A stretch of DNA of 64,000 nucleotides from Tenuifilum sp040752515. Lineage in GTDB: Bacteria > Bacteroidota > Bacteroidia > Bacteroidales > Tenuifilaceae. The first letter of the stretch is position 1. Every line of letters begins with the position of its first letter. Of this stretch, positions 1 to 8,797 are shown one piece after another. The translations under genes were made by a program, and so were the position numbers. The notes under the pieces are model-generated. The model worked only from the letters and a program-made list of their open reading frames with translations, searched no databases and was not told the origin of the DNA. The stretch spans positions 1-64,000 of the forward strand of contig JBFMGQ010000009.1 in NCBI GenBank assembly GCA_040752515.1, written 5' to 3'.

Positions 1-174
1 GGAATACTTCCCGCTGCTAAGTTCGGATAAAATTTTTAGTTTGAAGCCCTCGCTGTAGCGTTTTGTCACGTAATTATTTTTGTCCATACACATAAGTTTG
101 TGTAGACATTTTTCAGGACGGGTCAATGATAACCCCACCTGAGAGGGAATGATGTGGAAGAAGGAAGCAGTGGC

Positions 175-447
175 ATAAAAGCCTGACCCGCCAATGGGTC
201 GGGGGTGGAACGTGGCGGTGGGCTTAGTAAGCGATACCACATGAGCCACGCTGCAGGCGTGGCGAATAGTATCGCGTGGCTGTTCCACCCCCGGGGCACC
301 CATCGGGTTAGGCTTTTCGGCCTTGATTTTCTTTGGTTCTTTCTTGTATCAAGACAAGAAAGAACATTTAAATGGCTCTTTGGATTGTTCCCCTTTGCGA
401 TGCAACGCTTTCCCCTGGCTCTTTGGGTTATGCATGGCGTGCATCGC
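175..447 (+). repeat. folded repeat, copy 1
   Basis: A second copy lies at 61808-62081, about 61.6 kb away, with one indel. The unit folds into nested stems: 177-190 with 304-317, 201-211 with 282-292, 231-237 with 269-275, 245-251 with 257-263, then a perfect 12-bp hairpin 336-347 with 354-365, and 397-404 with 440-447. An open frame of 107 codons (205-528) runs through it, but its product is not conserved between copies the way a protein would be. It is therefore more likely a structured RNA or a mobile palindromic element. No transposase is nearby. Function unknown. Confidence 0.75.
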
Positions 448-710
448 TTATCGTACTGGAATACCCTGCCTGCTGCTAATATGACGTCCCTAAGGGGCTG
501 GAAACGTTGTTCTTTATTCGTGAATTGAAATAGAACTCTGATGACGCAGATTGGGCTGATTTGCACTGTGAAACACTGTGGTTAACACTATGTTACTCTG
601 TGAAACATATTTAGATGATAGTTGATGGTTGTTGGTTATTAGTTATCAAAGATTATATCAAAAAACAAAAGCCTCTGCAAACTGAACACTGAACACTGAA
701 CACCATTCAT

Positions 711-921
711 GAGATCCTTCGCTGCGCTCAGGATGACAAGCGGAGTTGACAGTTGATGGTTGATAGTGAAAAAAAAGCCTTTCACTAAACACTAAACACC
801 AAACACTAAACACCAAACACCAAACACTAAACACCAAACACTAAACACTAAACACCACTATACACTGTACACTGCATACTGTACACTATTCAAGAGATCC
901 TTCGCTGCGCTCAGGATGACA
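711..921 (-). repeat. dispersed repeat block, inverted relative to 8834-9001
   Basis: The block is bounded by two boxes reading GAGATCCTTCGCTGCG followed by CTCAGGATGACA (711-738 and 894-921). Between them are a TTGACAGTTGATGG segment, a run of A, and a tandem CACTAAACACC-type tract. The same order of elements, reverse-complemented, is found at 8834-9001. This is intergenic repeat DNA common in Bacteroidota; no coding function is seen. Confidence 0.7.
783..857. repeat. tandem 7-8 bp repeat (CACTAAA/CACCAAA)
   Basis: About ten imperfect units of CACTAAA and CACCAAA are strung together. A reverse-complement version is found near 8900-8935 and short relatives occur near 62450-62475, so the tract moves or amplifies with the neighbouring dispersed repeats. 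Confidence 0.75.
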
Positions 922-1016
922 GGAGGCGTAGATAATTTTGGGAGTGTTCAAAAAGTGTATCAGTTTTAAATGTCCCTTCTTTTAACTTTTACCTTTTGGT
1001 CTTTATCCTTCCTTAC

Positions 1017-4000
1017 CTACTTCCCTATAACCTCAATTTCAACCCTTCGGTTCAATGCACGGTTCTCTTCGGTATCGTTAGGTGCTACCGGTACGGTATT
1101 ACCAAAACCGCGCACCTGCAAATTACTAAAGCCATTCTCGATGAGGTATTGGGCTACCCTCTTGGCTCTTTCTTCAGCAATCTTGTCGTTATTGATGGCC
1201 TCAAGGTCATCGGCGTGGCCCTGAACCTCAATCTTGATGCCTGGATTTTGACGGAGAATGTTTATTAAACGGTTTAGCTCAGCAACGGTTTCTGGTCCCA
1301 GATCGGCCTTGTTTATATCGAAACGGATATTGAGTTCAAGTTTTGAGCCAATGGCAATTGGCTTGAGCATCACATCACGGGTAACATTCATAAAGGTAGT
1401 AACCTGATTCAAATTGAGATTTTCGGCATAGTACCAGTAGTCATCGGCTACTACTTCGAGGGCGTAAATATCATCGGCCATGAACGATAGCCCGTAATCG
1501 CCAGTTTGTGGGTTAGAGTAAACCGAAGCCACAATACTGTTATTCTTGGTATTTATCAGGTTAACCCTGGCTCGGAGGGGTTTAAGTGTTGTGGCATCTT
1601 TTACGGTACCACTAAGATTTGTACGACGTATTTGAGTAACACCCACATTGGCCAAGTCCTGTGCCGATGGGCTGAAGTTAATGCGGCGAATCTTTTCGTC
1701 AAAAACAAAGTTCACCTCAAACTGCTTATAGCCATTAAACTGCACGCGGAAGTTATTCTGGCGGAGGTCAAAGTTTTCGTAGTAAATATTGTTAACACTA
1801 ACTATATATTCATCGGTTACAGGTGCGTATATAACAAACTCGCCATTTTTATCGGTAAGGGTCGAATAGGTATTACCTCGGCTATCAATAGCTGTTACCC
1901 TTACATTGGAAACGTCAACCTTTCCTAAGCCGGAAAGTTTGCTACGGTTTAGGATGATACGGCCAAATACCTTGTTCTTTTCAACAAAGGGGATGTATAG
2001 GGTCATGTCTTTATTAAGGGTAAAGTTGATGTCAATATCTGCTTTGGAGAATGTACCTGCCTCGTTACCAACCGGATTGTAAGACAATTCGTAGATACCA
2101 GCCGGGATTTTTTCATATATTACCTCTCCAAACTGGTTTGAAAGTAATTCACCGGAAGTAAAATCGGCAACTTCCATATTTTCGCTGTCAACCCGTTGAA
2201 TGTTAACCAGGACATTTTTGATACCGGGTTCGTTCTCATTCATTATCCTATTACCATTGAAATCTTTGAAAAATACGAGCTTTAGGGTGTGGTACTTTAA
2301 ATAGGGTTGCTGTATGCCAAATTCTTTTCGAACACTAGCCTCGAAGTACATGTTCTGGAATCGTTCAACTGCCTCAGTTGGGGTTACTCTCGATTGTATG
2401 GTATAAACATTAAGGAACCTCAGTTGCCAGTCTTTTGGTAAATACCAGAATATTTGTGAGGTAATGTTTGAGTAACTCGATTTTGATACAAGATCGTTAG
2501 AGTAAGAAATATTTATTTGTAAACGAAGAATTTCCTTATAGATATAAGAATCAAAGTAAGGCATAACTCTTAATAGACGATTAGGTCTTGATGCGTAGTA
2601 CCAACTAAACTGCTCATAAATAGAACGGGGACCATTGGTGTACATGGCTTGAAATCCCCAACGCGGCTGCCGTAAGTTTACAGAAAAGTACTGATAATTA
2701 AATTTTGCACGAGTAGATGGAATAGAAAAAGTTGAATCCACAAAATAGATGGGTTTATGTATTACATTTACAAATCCTGTAAAAACTTGGGTGGTTAATG
2801 AACTCCCAGGCTTTTCACCCTTAAAGCGGAAACCAATATTATAGTTGTAAACCAATGAGGTAAAATAATCTTCACCTCTTTTGATTACAGGAAAAATATC
2901 TGAAGAATTAATTTCGAAACCTGGACCGGTAAAGAAATGCACCTTATTGTTAGGGAAGTATCCCCATGTAACCATTTGTTTATGAAAATTAGTAAATGGT
3001 TGCTTAATAAGATTGTAAGTACGATAATCGCCAGGATTATTTCGATTATCTATAGCATAAAACTGTAAATGATTTTTATCATTAAAAGTATAAATAACTT
3101 GGGCCATTAGTTCAGAGCGTCCATTATAGCTAGAATTAAGAAAGGGCTGCCCCGATTTAAAACGTACTGAGGTACTCAGTTTACGTGTATTGTAGTTGGC
3201 ATAGGCTGTATTTCCGTATGCAACTTTATTATATATAGTGTCGTTCTGATTACCAAAATTAACCTGGTTGTATGCAATTTCATAACCAAGTCTAAAATTT
3301 TTAAAAGGGGCTATTCTAAAACCAGCAACACCTAATTTTGAGATGAAGTTCTCGTTAAGCGATTCAGTATAAACGCCGCCAATTTTAAAACCATATTTTT
3401 GAGTTGGAGATACCTCAAATTCCGCACCAAAATTATTTTGTGGGTTTAAAACTCTCTGTGTAGCTATTGCCTCAAATTTAATTTTTTTAATACTTATACC
3501 GACGCTTCCGCCTCGTCCATATAGACTACTTTCAATACTCTTATTGATATCGCCGGCTTGAATAAAGTATTTACCATTTCTATATCCAAGCCACATTCTG
3601 TTATAGCGATAGAGATTTTCTGTAGGTGTAGTATTATCGTTATTGTAAAAAAAGAATACTTCCCTTTGTTTTCGAAGTAAGATGTTTCCCTGAATTATTG
3701 AAGCATAGGCAGGTTTTGCATAATTTGAAAAAAGGCCACGGGCAAATAGCTCTGCAATAAGAACCCTACGTGATTCGGGTATATAGTTAGAGTATGAATA
3801 CGATAAATTTTTCAACCAGCTAGTTGAACGAAATGTGCTATCAATAGTTTTAGCTTGGATGTTTAACTTAAATAAATCGCGCGAGGTTTGGATTTGCTTA
3901 TCAAGATAAACGTCAAAAACTAAGGTTGAATCGGTATAGGGAGGGATATTTATATCGCGAATATAATTTTTCAGGCGTGCCGAACCAATGCCTAAATAGT

Positions 4001-4553
4001 TATCAGCCTCAAGGTTAATACTTACCAGTTCTTCCCTATTCCCTCTATTTTCAACTTTAACCTTAATGGGTGCATATCCAGTTTGTTGGTCCAAATAATC
4101 AAATCGTGTTAGGAATTTTACTTTGAGATCAACCTCGCGAGGCACTTTTACAAAGCTGTACTCATTTTTAATCAGATTCCCGCGCGAATCAGAGATAGCG
4201 GCAATTATTGAATATCCAATATCGCCTCTTACATTTTCACCAACAGCCACTCGAACAGGTATAAGGGTGGAGTCGAGTGGAGGAAGTGTTAACTCTTGTT
4301 TTTCGTAGCCTAGTACTTGCCAGCCTGATGGAACAGTAAGTTGAAAGGTAAATGTTTGTGATTGCGACGATTGATTCACTATTTTAACAACGTTAAAAAT
4401 AGTTTTGCCTTTGCTTGCCTCAACGCTATGCTTAACAAATTTTATATCGATTTTCTGGGGTTCGTAGGTGTTAAAAAAAAGGTATTGTCCCATAATATTA
4501 TGGGCAATCAGAATAAATGGTAGTAGTATTATATTTTTTAATTTATTTTTCAA
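1017..4553 (-). CDS. large outer membrane protein with usher-like barrel and C-terminal OmpA domain
   Basis: An 1178-residue surface protein. Residues 1-22 form a signal peptide ending at MGQ. Residues about 55-135 look like a NEW3/COG1470-type beta domain. A long middle part (about 250-760) is rich in alternating aromatic and polar strands as in an outer membrane barrel, with an AGD segment followed by a GRGG turn reminiscent of fimbrial ushers. Near 775-850 is an SdrD-B-like domain (FKDFNGNRIMNENEPG), then carboxypeptidase-regulatory-like repeats. The last 120 residues are an OmpA peptidoglycan-binding domain (VQGHADD, NRALNRRVEI). The start is TTG, 4 bases after the stop of the upstream gene; the next ATG would remove the signal peptide, so TTG with translational coupling is chosen. 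The usher role is inference; a plain barrel anchor is the alternative. Confidence 0.75.
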   Translation of the reverse strand: MKNKLKNIILLPFILIAHNIMGQYLFFNTYEPQKIDIKFVKHSVEASKGKTIFNVVKIVNQSSQSQTFTFQLTVPSGWQVLGYEKQELTLPPLDSTLIPVRVAVGENVRGDIGYSIIAAISDSRGNLIKNEYSFVKVPREVDLKVKFLTRFDYLDQQTGYAPIKVKVENRGNREELVSINLEADNYLGIGSARLKNYIRDINIPPYTDSTLVFDVYLDKQIQTSRDLFKLNIQAKTIDSTFRSTSWLKNLSYSYSNYIPESRRVLIAELFARGLFSNYAKPAYASIIQGNILLRKQREVFFFYNNDNTTPTENLYRYNRMWLGYRNGKYFIQAGDINKSIESSLYGRGGSVGISIKKIKFEAIATQRVLNPQNNFGAEFEVSPTQKYGFKIGGVYTESLNENFISKLGVAGFRIAPFKNFRLGYEIAYNQVNFGNQNDTIYNKVAYGNTAYANYNTRKLSTSVRFKSGQPFLNSSYNGRSELMAQVIYTFNDKNHLQFYAIDNRNNPGDYRTYNLIKQPFTNFHKQMVTWGYFPNNKVHFFTGPGFEINSSDIFPVIKRGEDYFTSLVYNYNIGFRFKGEKPGSSLTTQVFTGFVNVIHKPIYFVDSTFSIPSTRAKFNYQYFSVNLRQPRWGFQAMYTNGPRSIYEQFSWYYASRPNRLLRVMPYFDSYIYKEILRLQINISYSNDLVSKSSYSNITSQIFWYLPKDWQLRFLNVYTIQSRVTPTEAVERFQNMYFEASVRKEFGIQQPYLKYHTLKLVFFKDFNGNRIMNENEPGIKNVLVNIQRVDSENMEVADFTSGELLSNQFGEVIYEKIPAGIYELSYNPVGNEAGTFSKADIDINFTLNKDMTLYIPFVEKNKVFGRIILNRSKLSGLGKVDVSNVRVTAIDSRGNTYSTLTDKNGEFVIYAPVTDEYIVSVNNIYYENFDLRQNNFRVQFNGYKQFEVNFVFDEKIRRINFSPSAQDLANVGVTQIRRTNLSGTVKDATTLKPLRARVNLINTKNNSIVASVYSNPQTGDYGLSFMADDIYALEVVADDYWYYAENLNLNQVTTFMNVTRDVMLKPIAIGSKLELNIRFDINKADLGPETVAELNRLINILRQNPGIKIEVQGHADDLEAINNDKIAEERAKRVAQYLIENGFSNLQVRGFGNTVPVAPNDTEENRALNRRVEIEVIGK

Positions 4554-4557
4554 ATTT

Positions 4558-5115
4558 CTAGGGATTTACTTCTACCAATGTAAAAATTAAATCAACAAAG
4601 TAGTAATCGGGCTGCTTTCCAAGTAAAGGGGTAGCAGTACCACATTCGTAGGTAATAACAATTTCTCCAGTAACCGGTAATGCACCAGGATCGTTGCCTT
4701 CAACAATATTTTGATCTGCTGCAGTAAGTGTAATATTGGTAATAATAACGCCTGGAATGGTGCTAGTGGGTTTTATTTGTATAGATGATAAAGGCAAATC
4801 AGGGGCTGCCCCATCGGATTGAATAGTTGCAGCGCCAGCCCTAACCATTACTTTCCAACCAATACTAGTACCATCGCCACCTGCATCTGAGGTGTCCCTG
4901 TAATGTATGTTTAATCGGGTCCAGTTACTCAGGGTTTTCCCTGCGGTGTACTCGGTAAGGGATTTAAAATTAAAAGCAACTGATCCACCCGATGAAACCC
5001 AAATTCTTTTGGTAATATTCTGTGCTAACACCCTACCGGGGATAAGGGTAGTACAAACCAGTATTGTTAGAAAATGTAATGTAAAACCTTTAATAAATAA
5101 CCTCAAACAGGCCAT
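4558..5115 (-). CDS. small secreted protein, subunit-like, paralogue of the next gene
   Basis: A 185-residue protein with a hydrophobic N-terminal signal ending near VLAQ, then an all-beta-looking sequence. It shares its plan with the product at 5162-5755: a SGG segment followed by F and a YTAGK/YTSGI turn, an internal TAADQNIVEG (NAAQNIVTG in the other), and a C-terminal strand YYFVDLIFTLVEV (RYITNVFLELV in the other). The shared final strand and similar size suggest two related extracellular subunits handled by the large outer membrane protein just downstream (4-base gap). No domain name can be given with certainty; DUF4402-like secreted proteins are the closest type I can think of. Confidence 0.65.
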   Translation of the reverse strand: MACLRLFIKGFTLHFLTILVCTTLIPGRVLAQNITKRIWVSSGGSVAFNFKSLTEYTAGKTLSNWTRLNIHYRDTSDAGGDGTSIGWKVMVRAGAATIQSDGAAPDLPLSSIQIKPTSTIPGVIITNITLTAADQNIVEGNDPGALPVTGEIVITYECGTATPLLGKQPDYYFVDLIFTLVEVNP

Positions 5116-5136
5116 TACCGGTAATTTGAAATGAAA

Positions 5137-5160
5137 AGGATAGGGCTTTAGCCCTATCCT
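5137..5160 (-). terminator. intra-operon hairpin (attenuator-like)
   Basis: A perfect 10-bp stem (AGGATAGGGC with GCCCTATCCT) around a 4-base loop begins one base after the stop codon of the 5162-5755 gene. On the minus strand it is followed by TTTTCATTT, so it can act as a partial terminator. This would make the first subunit gene more abundantly expressed than the second subunit and the large outer membrane gene. Confidence 0.65.
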
Positions 5161-5161
5161 A

Positions 5162-5755
5162 CTATTTTGGAACTAGTTCTAAGAATACGTTGGTAATATA
5201 CCTATCGGGGGTTAAACTTTGTGCAAGTAGTGAACTTGCATTCATTGCTCCTTCAGCGGTGCCTAGTCTCCATTGAATAGTGAAATTATTCTTGTCGGCT
5301 CCACCTGCGGCAGCACCTGCTACTCCGGTAACAATGTTTTGGGCAGCATTGGTAAGTGCTAAAACTGCTGCGGGTAAGGCCCAGTTTGCTGGAGCACTTC
5401 CAGAACCTGACTCAGTAAGATTTAACCCTACATTGTTAAGAGGCATAGTGTTAGCTGCATTGTCCTGACCTATAAATGTAGCGTCTTCGGCTCTAATAGT
5501 AACATCAAAATCTTGTGATGCCGATACAGTAAAGTTAGTTTGATAACGTGCATCACCACCACCGCTGTTAATACCAGAGGTGTACTGGCCAATAGTATTT
5601 ACAACAAAATCAATATTACCACCCGAAACAACGGTTAGGCGTAAAATTGAGTTCAATGTAACTGACACAGGAATAATAGCCTGATCATTTACTGCTTGCC
5701 CAAAGCCGGCCTGGCTAAGAAGCAACAGCGCTGCTGCGTAAAATAGTTTTCTCAT
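5162..5755 (-). CDS. small secreted protein, probable major surface subunit
   Basis: A 197-residue protein with a clear signal peptide (MRKLFYAAALLLLSQAGFGQ). The mature part is rich in small and polar residues (many A, N, G, T, S), as in fibre-forming surface subunits, and ends with a hydrophobic strand NVFLELVPK. It resembles the 4558-5115 product. It is the first gene of a three-gene minus-strand run with the second subunit-like gene and the large usher-like/OmpA protein, and a strong hairpin follows it. I infer that it is the abundant component of a surface structure. No family is assigned with certainty. Confidence 0.65.
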   Translation of the reverse strand: MRKLFYAAALLLLSQAGFGQAVNDQAIIPVSVTLNSILRLTVVSGGNIDFVVNTIGQYTSGINSGGGDARYQTNFTVSASQDFDVTIRAEDATFIGQDNAANTMPLNNVGLNLTESGSGSAPANWALPAAVLALTNAAQNIVTGVAGAAAGGADKNNFTIQWRLGTAEGAMNASSLLAQSLTPDRYITNVFLELVPK

Positions 5756-6569
5756 AGCTGTAAGTGTTAAGTTAATAAATAGTGTTTAGAAAATTTAGTT
5801 CCAGTCAATTGAAATATTTTTTAAAAATAATATATTTTTTTTTTCACATGCAAATTTTGTTGATAAAATCTTTGTTTGTGGGGATAAAAAGGTGGTTAGG
5901 CTTAGGGAAAGGGGAGGGGAAGTTAAAAGTGAAGAGTTAAAAGAGGTTCGTGAACCGTTAAACGAAGTCGAATAACTATCTACGCTCCTTGTCATTCCGA
6001 GCATCTGCGAGGAATCCATTAAAAGGTTAAAGAGCCTGTCCTGCATTAGCGGGAATCAAGGATAGGGGATAAAAAGAAAGCGTTGACCTTTTTAACTATC
6101 AATCCATCAACTGCCAACTATCAGCTAAATCCCCCGTTAGCGCGCGTCTCCTGACGCGTGCATTATTCTGATTCACAAACAACTTATTTTGTCATTCCGA
6201 GCATCTGCGAGGAATCTCAAAAGAAAAAGGATAGAATGTACAAAGAGATGCTTCGGCTAAGTCTATCCCGATATATCGGGACTCAGCATGACAATAGTTC
6301 CACGAACGACGAACAACGTTTCCAGCCCCTTAGGAACGTCATATTATCAGCAAGCAGGGTAATCCCCCTCGTTAGCGCGCGTCTTCTGAAACTTGCGTTA
6401 TTCTAATTCACAAACAACGAACAACTTATTTTGTCATTCCGAGCAACTGCGAGAAATCTCAAAAGAAAAAGGATTGAAGGTGCAAAGAGATGCTTCGACG
6501 GTGCTCAGCATGACATGAGAGAGGACGAGGCATTCTCAAACTATCACCAATCAACAAACAACCATCAAC
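5756..6569. repeat. gene-free region with dispersed GTCATTCCGAG boxes
   Basis: Holds three boxes of the form GTCATTCCGAGCATCTGCG followed by AGGAATC at 5991-6017, 6191-6218 and 6433-6460, and a module TATCCCGATATATCGGGACT near 6262-6282 that also occurs near 9040 and 10770. Open frames here translate into the familiar spurious peptide FVIPSICEESQKKK and are rejected as genes. The upstream region of the 5162-5755 gene (5756-5830) must contain that operon's promoter, but I see no good TAnnTTTG box. Confidence 0.7.
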
Positions 6570-8576
6570 TTAAATTTTGCTTTCAAGCATTTTCTGTAGG
6601 GCGAACATCTCGTCGCGGTAACGGGCGGCTTCAATGAAGTTAAGTTGCTTAGCTTCGGCTTCCATGGCTTTGCGCGCATGCTCAATGGCATCAAGCAACT
6701 GGTTACGGGTCATGTATTTAACTACTGGGTCGGCTGCATAATCAACCTTTTCGGGTTCCACGTAAACCTTTGCGTCGGTTTGCTTACCTCCCAGTATGGA
6801 TTTATGGGCTTTTATAATTTGGGTTGGAGTAATGCCATGTTTCTCGTTATACCGCAATTGCTTTTCGCGTCGGCGATTGGTTTCGTCGATAGTAAAGCGC
6901 ATGGAATCAGTAATCTTATCGGCATACATTATTACACGGCCATTGATGTTGCGTGCCGCTCTACCTGCTGTTTGGGTAAGGGAACGCGCTGATCGCAAAA
7001 AGCCTTCCTTATCGGCGTCGAGAATGGCAACCAGCGAGACCTCCGGTAAATCGAGTCCCTCGCGTAGCAGGTTAACGCCAACCAAAACATCGAACAATCC
7101 TTTGCGCAAATCTTCCATGATTTGCACACGCTCAAGGGTATCGACATCGGAGTGAATATACCTACATCGGATATCCAGCCGGGTAAGGTATTTTGTGAGT
7201 TCCTCAGCCATACGTTTGGTTAGGGTTGTAACTAAAACGCGCTCGTCGCGGGCAACGCATTGGTTTATCTCCCCAATCAAGTCGTCAACCTGGGTTTGGC
7301 AGGGACGAACAATAATAGGCGGGTCGAGTAGGCCGGTAGGCCTAACCACCTGGTCAACCACAACGCCTTGGCACTTGGATAGTTCATAGTCGGCAGGGGT
7401 AGCGCTAACAAAAATGGTTTGGCCAACTAGCTGTTCAAACTCCTCGAACCGGAGTGGGCGATTATCAATTGCAGCAGGTAAGCGGAACCCGTACTCAACA
7501 AGGGTTTGCTTGCGGGAGTTGTCGCCACCATACATTGCCCTGATTTGGGGGATGGTAACGTGGCTTTCATCAATAACCGTAATAAAATCGTCGGGGAAGT
7601 AGTCGAGCAGACAGAAAGGGCGCATACCCGGCGGGCGACCATCGAAGTAACGCGAGTAGTTCTCGATGCCAGGGCAGTATCCCAGTTCGCGTATCATCTC
7701 CAGGTCATACTCTACACGTTCTTTTATTCGCTTTGCCTCAAGCAAGCGGCCTTGGCTCTGGAAAAAATCGATTTGTTTTACCAAATCGTCCTGAATTTGC
7801 CTGATAGCTTCATTTATTCGCTCTTTGCCTGCGATAAAGATGTTTGCCGGATAAATAACGGTTTCCTCTAACGTTGCAATAAACCGGCCGGAAATATGGT
7901 CAAACTCCTCAATGGTTTCAATTTCGTCGCCCCAAAAAATGATACGAATACCCCTGTCGCCATAGGCTAAGTAAACATCAACACTATCGCCCTTAACCCT
8001 GAAAGTTCCTCGTTTAAATTCAACCTCGTTGCGCGAGTAAAGGCTATCGACTAATTGACGAAGAAAGTAGTTGCGGGTTACTTTTTGTCCAGCCTTAAGG
8101 TTTATCTTACTATCATAAAAATCCTGAGGATTACCAATGCCATATAGGCACGAAACCGAAGAAACAACAATTACATCGCGTCTGCCAGAAAGTAACGATG
8201 AGGTGGCGCTGAGTCGCAGCTTTTCAATCTCATCGTTTATGGATAGGTCTTTTTCGATGTATGTGTCTGTTACAGGCAAGTAGGCTTCGGGCTGGTAGTA
8301 ATCGTAGTAGGAAACAAAGTATTCAACGGCGTTTTCAGGGAAAAAGGCTTTAAACTCTCCGTAAAGCTGAGCTGCCAATGTTTTGTTATGGCTAAGCACC
8401 AAAACAGGGCGGTTTAGGTTGGCAATTACATTGGCAATGGTAAATGTTTTACCCGATCCAGTTACCCCCAGCAGGGTTTGATACCTGTCGCCACGAATCA
8501 ACCCCTCGGTAAGCTGTTTTATAGCCTCGGGTTGATCGCCGGCCGGCTTAAAATCGGAGATTAGCTTGAATTCCAT
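6570..8576 (-). CDS. uvrB: excinuclease ABC subunit B (UvrB)
   Basis: The damage-verifying helicase-like subunit of nucleotide excision repair, acting in the cytoplasm with UvrA and UvrC. The 668-residue product has the expected PAGDQP start region, Walker A GVTGSGKT, the YYDYYQPEAYLP beta-hairpin region that clamps DNA, VIDESH (motif II), QTAGRAARN (motif VI), and a C-terminal UVR domain (AKQLNFIEAARYRDEM) that binds UvrC. I chose the ATG at 8576 over a TTG three codons upstream because the TTG overlaps a TACTTTTG promoter box at 8583-8590. uvrA and uvrC are not in the window. Confidence 0.97.
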   Translation of the reverse strand: MEFKLISDFKPAGDQPEAIKQLTEGLIRGDRYQTLLGVTGSGKTFTIANVIANLNRPVLVLSHNKTLAAQLYGEFKAFFPENAVEYFVSYYDYYQPEAYLPVTDTYIEKDLSINDEIEKLRLSATSSLLSGRRDVIVVSSVSCLYGIGNPQDFYDSKINLKAGQKVTRNYFLRQLVDSLYSRNEVEFKRGTFRVKGDSVDVYLAYGDRGIRIIFWGDEIETIEEFDHISGRFIATLEETVIYPANIFIAGKERINEAIRQIQDDLVKQIDFFQSQGRLLEAKRIKERVEYDLEMIRELGYCPGIENYSRYFDGRPPGMRPFCLLDYFPDDFITVIDESHVTIPQIRAMYGGDNSRKQTLVEYGFRLPAAIDNRPLRFEEFEQLVGQTIFVSATPADYELSKCQGVVVDQVVRPTGLLDPPIIVRPCQTQVDDLIGEINQCVARDERVLVTTLTKRMAEELTKYLTRLDIRCRYIHSDVDTLERVQIMEDLRKGLFDVLVGVNLLREGLDLPEVSLVAILDADKEGFLRSARSLTQTAGRAARNINGRVIMYADKITDSMRFTIDETNRRREKQLRYNEKHGITPTQIIKAHKSILGGKQTDAKVYVEPEKVDYAADPVVKYMTRNQLLDAIEHARKAMEAEAKQLNFIEAARYRDEMFALQKMLESKI

Positions 8577-8582
8577 AATAGA

Positions 8583-8590
8583 CAAAAGTA
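8583..8590 (-). promoter_or_regulatory. -7 promoter box of uvrB
   Basis: TACTTTTG on the minus strand fits the Bacteroidota -7 consensus TAnnTTTG exactly. It ends only 6 bases before the ATG at 8576, so the transcript would be leaderless or nearly so. I found no clear TTG element about 20 bases upstream. Confidence 0.5.
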
Positions 8591-8654
8591 AAAAAAATAG
8601 TGTAAAAGTATGCCGTGTGCAGTGAAAAGAGGGATCTTGTCACGCGAAGCAGGT

Positions 8655-8797
8655 ATAAAGGATAAAGGGTAAAGGGTAAAGGATAAAGGGTAAAGGATAA
8701 AGGATAAAGGGTAAAGGGTGAAGTATTTATTTATAGGGGTGAGAGATTCAAGATTCAAAATTCAAGATTCAAAATTCAAGATTTCAGATTCAAGATT
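8655..8797. repeat. two tandem tracts (AAAGGGT/AAAGGAT and GATTCAA/AATTCAA)
   Basis: The first tract (8655-8722) consists of 7-bp units AAAGGGT and AAAGGAT. The second (about 8745-8797) repeats AGATTCAAAATTCA. Both are in the gene-free stretch upstream of uvrB and are not coding; a 65-codon open frame over them is rejected. Confidence 0.75.

Larger units (their letters stand above)
1..1016. other. gene-free, repeat-rich intergenic region
   Basis: I see no convincing gene here. The stretch contains one copy of a folded repeat (175-447), two inverted GTCATCC-type boxes (711-738 and 894-921) and a tandem run of 7-8 bp units of the form CACTAAA/CACCAAA (about 783-857). The two open frames of 147 and 107 codons that overlap the folded repeat are explained by its GC-rich stems rather than by coding: between its two copies the amino-acid changes are mostly non-conservative. 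The region lies downstream of the minus-strand OmpA gene ending at 1017. Confidence 0.7.

Noticed and set aside
205..528. 107-codon open frame in the folded repeat (and 93 codons at 61838-62119)
   Set aside because: Amino-acid changes between copies are mostly radical (L/P, V/G, L/Q) while stems stay paired, so the constraint is on folding and not on protein.
123..566. 147-codon minus-strand open frame
   Set aside because: Antisense of the folded repeat; no homologous reading in copy 2 over its full length.
783..857. CRISPR array
   Set aside because: Units are 7-8 bp in direct tandem with no spacers, and no cas genes are in the window.
6158..6637. Open frames of 68-82 codons
   Set aside because: They are translations of the GTCATTCCGAG repeats (peptides such as FVIPSICEESQKK), known as spurious in Bacteroidota.
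8577..8585. TTG start of uvrB three codons upstream of the ATG
   Set aside because: It overlaps the promoter box, and UvrB proteins normally start at the ATG context chosen.
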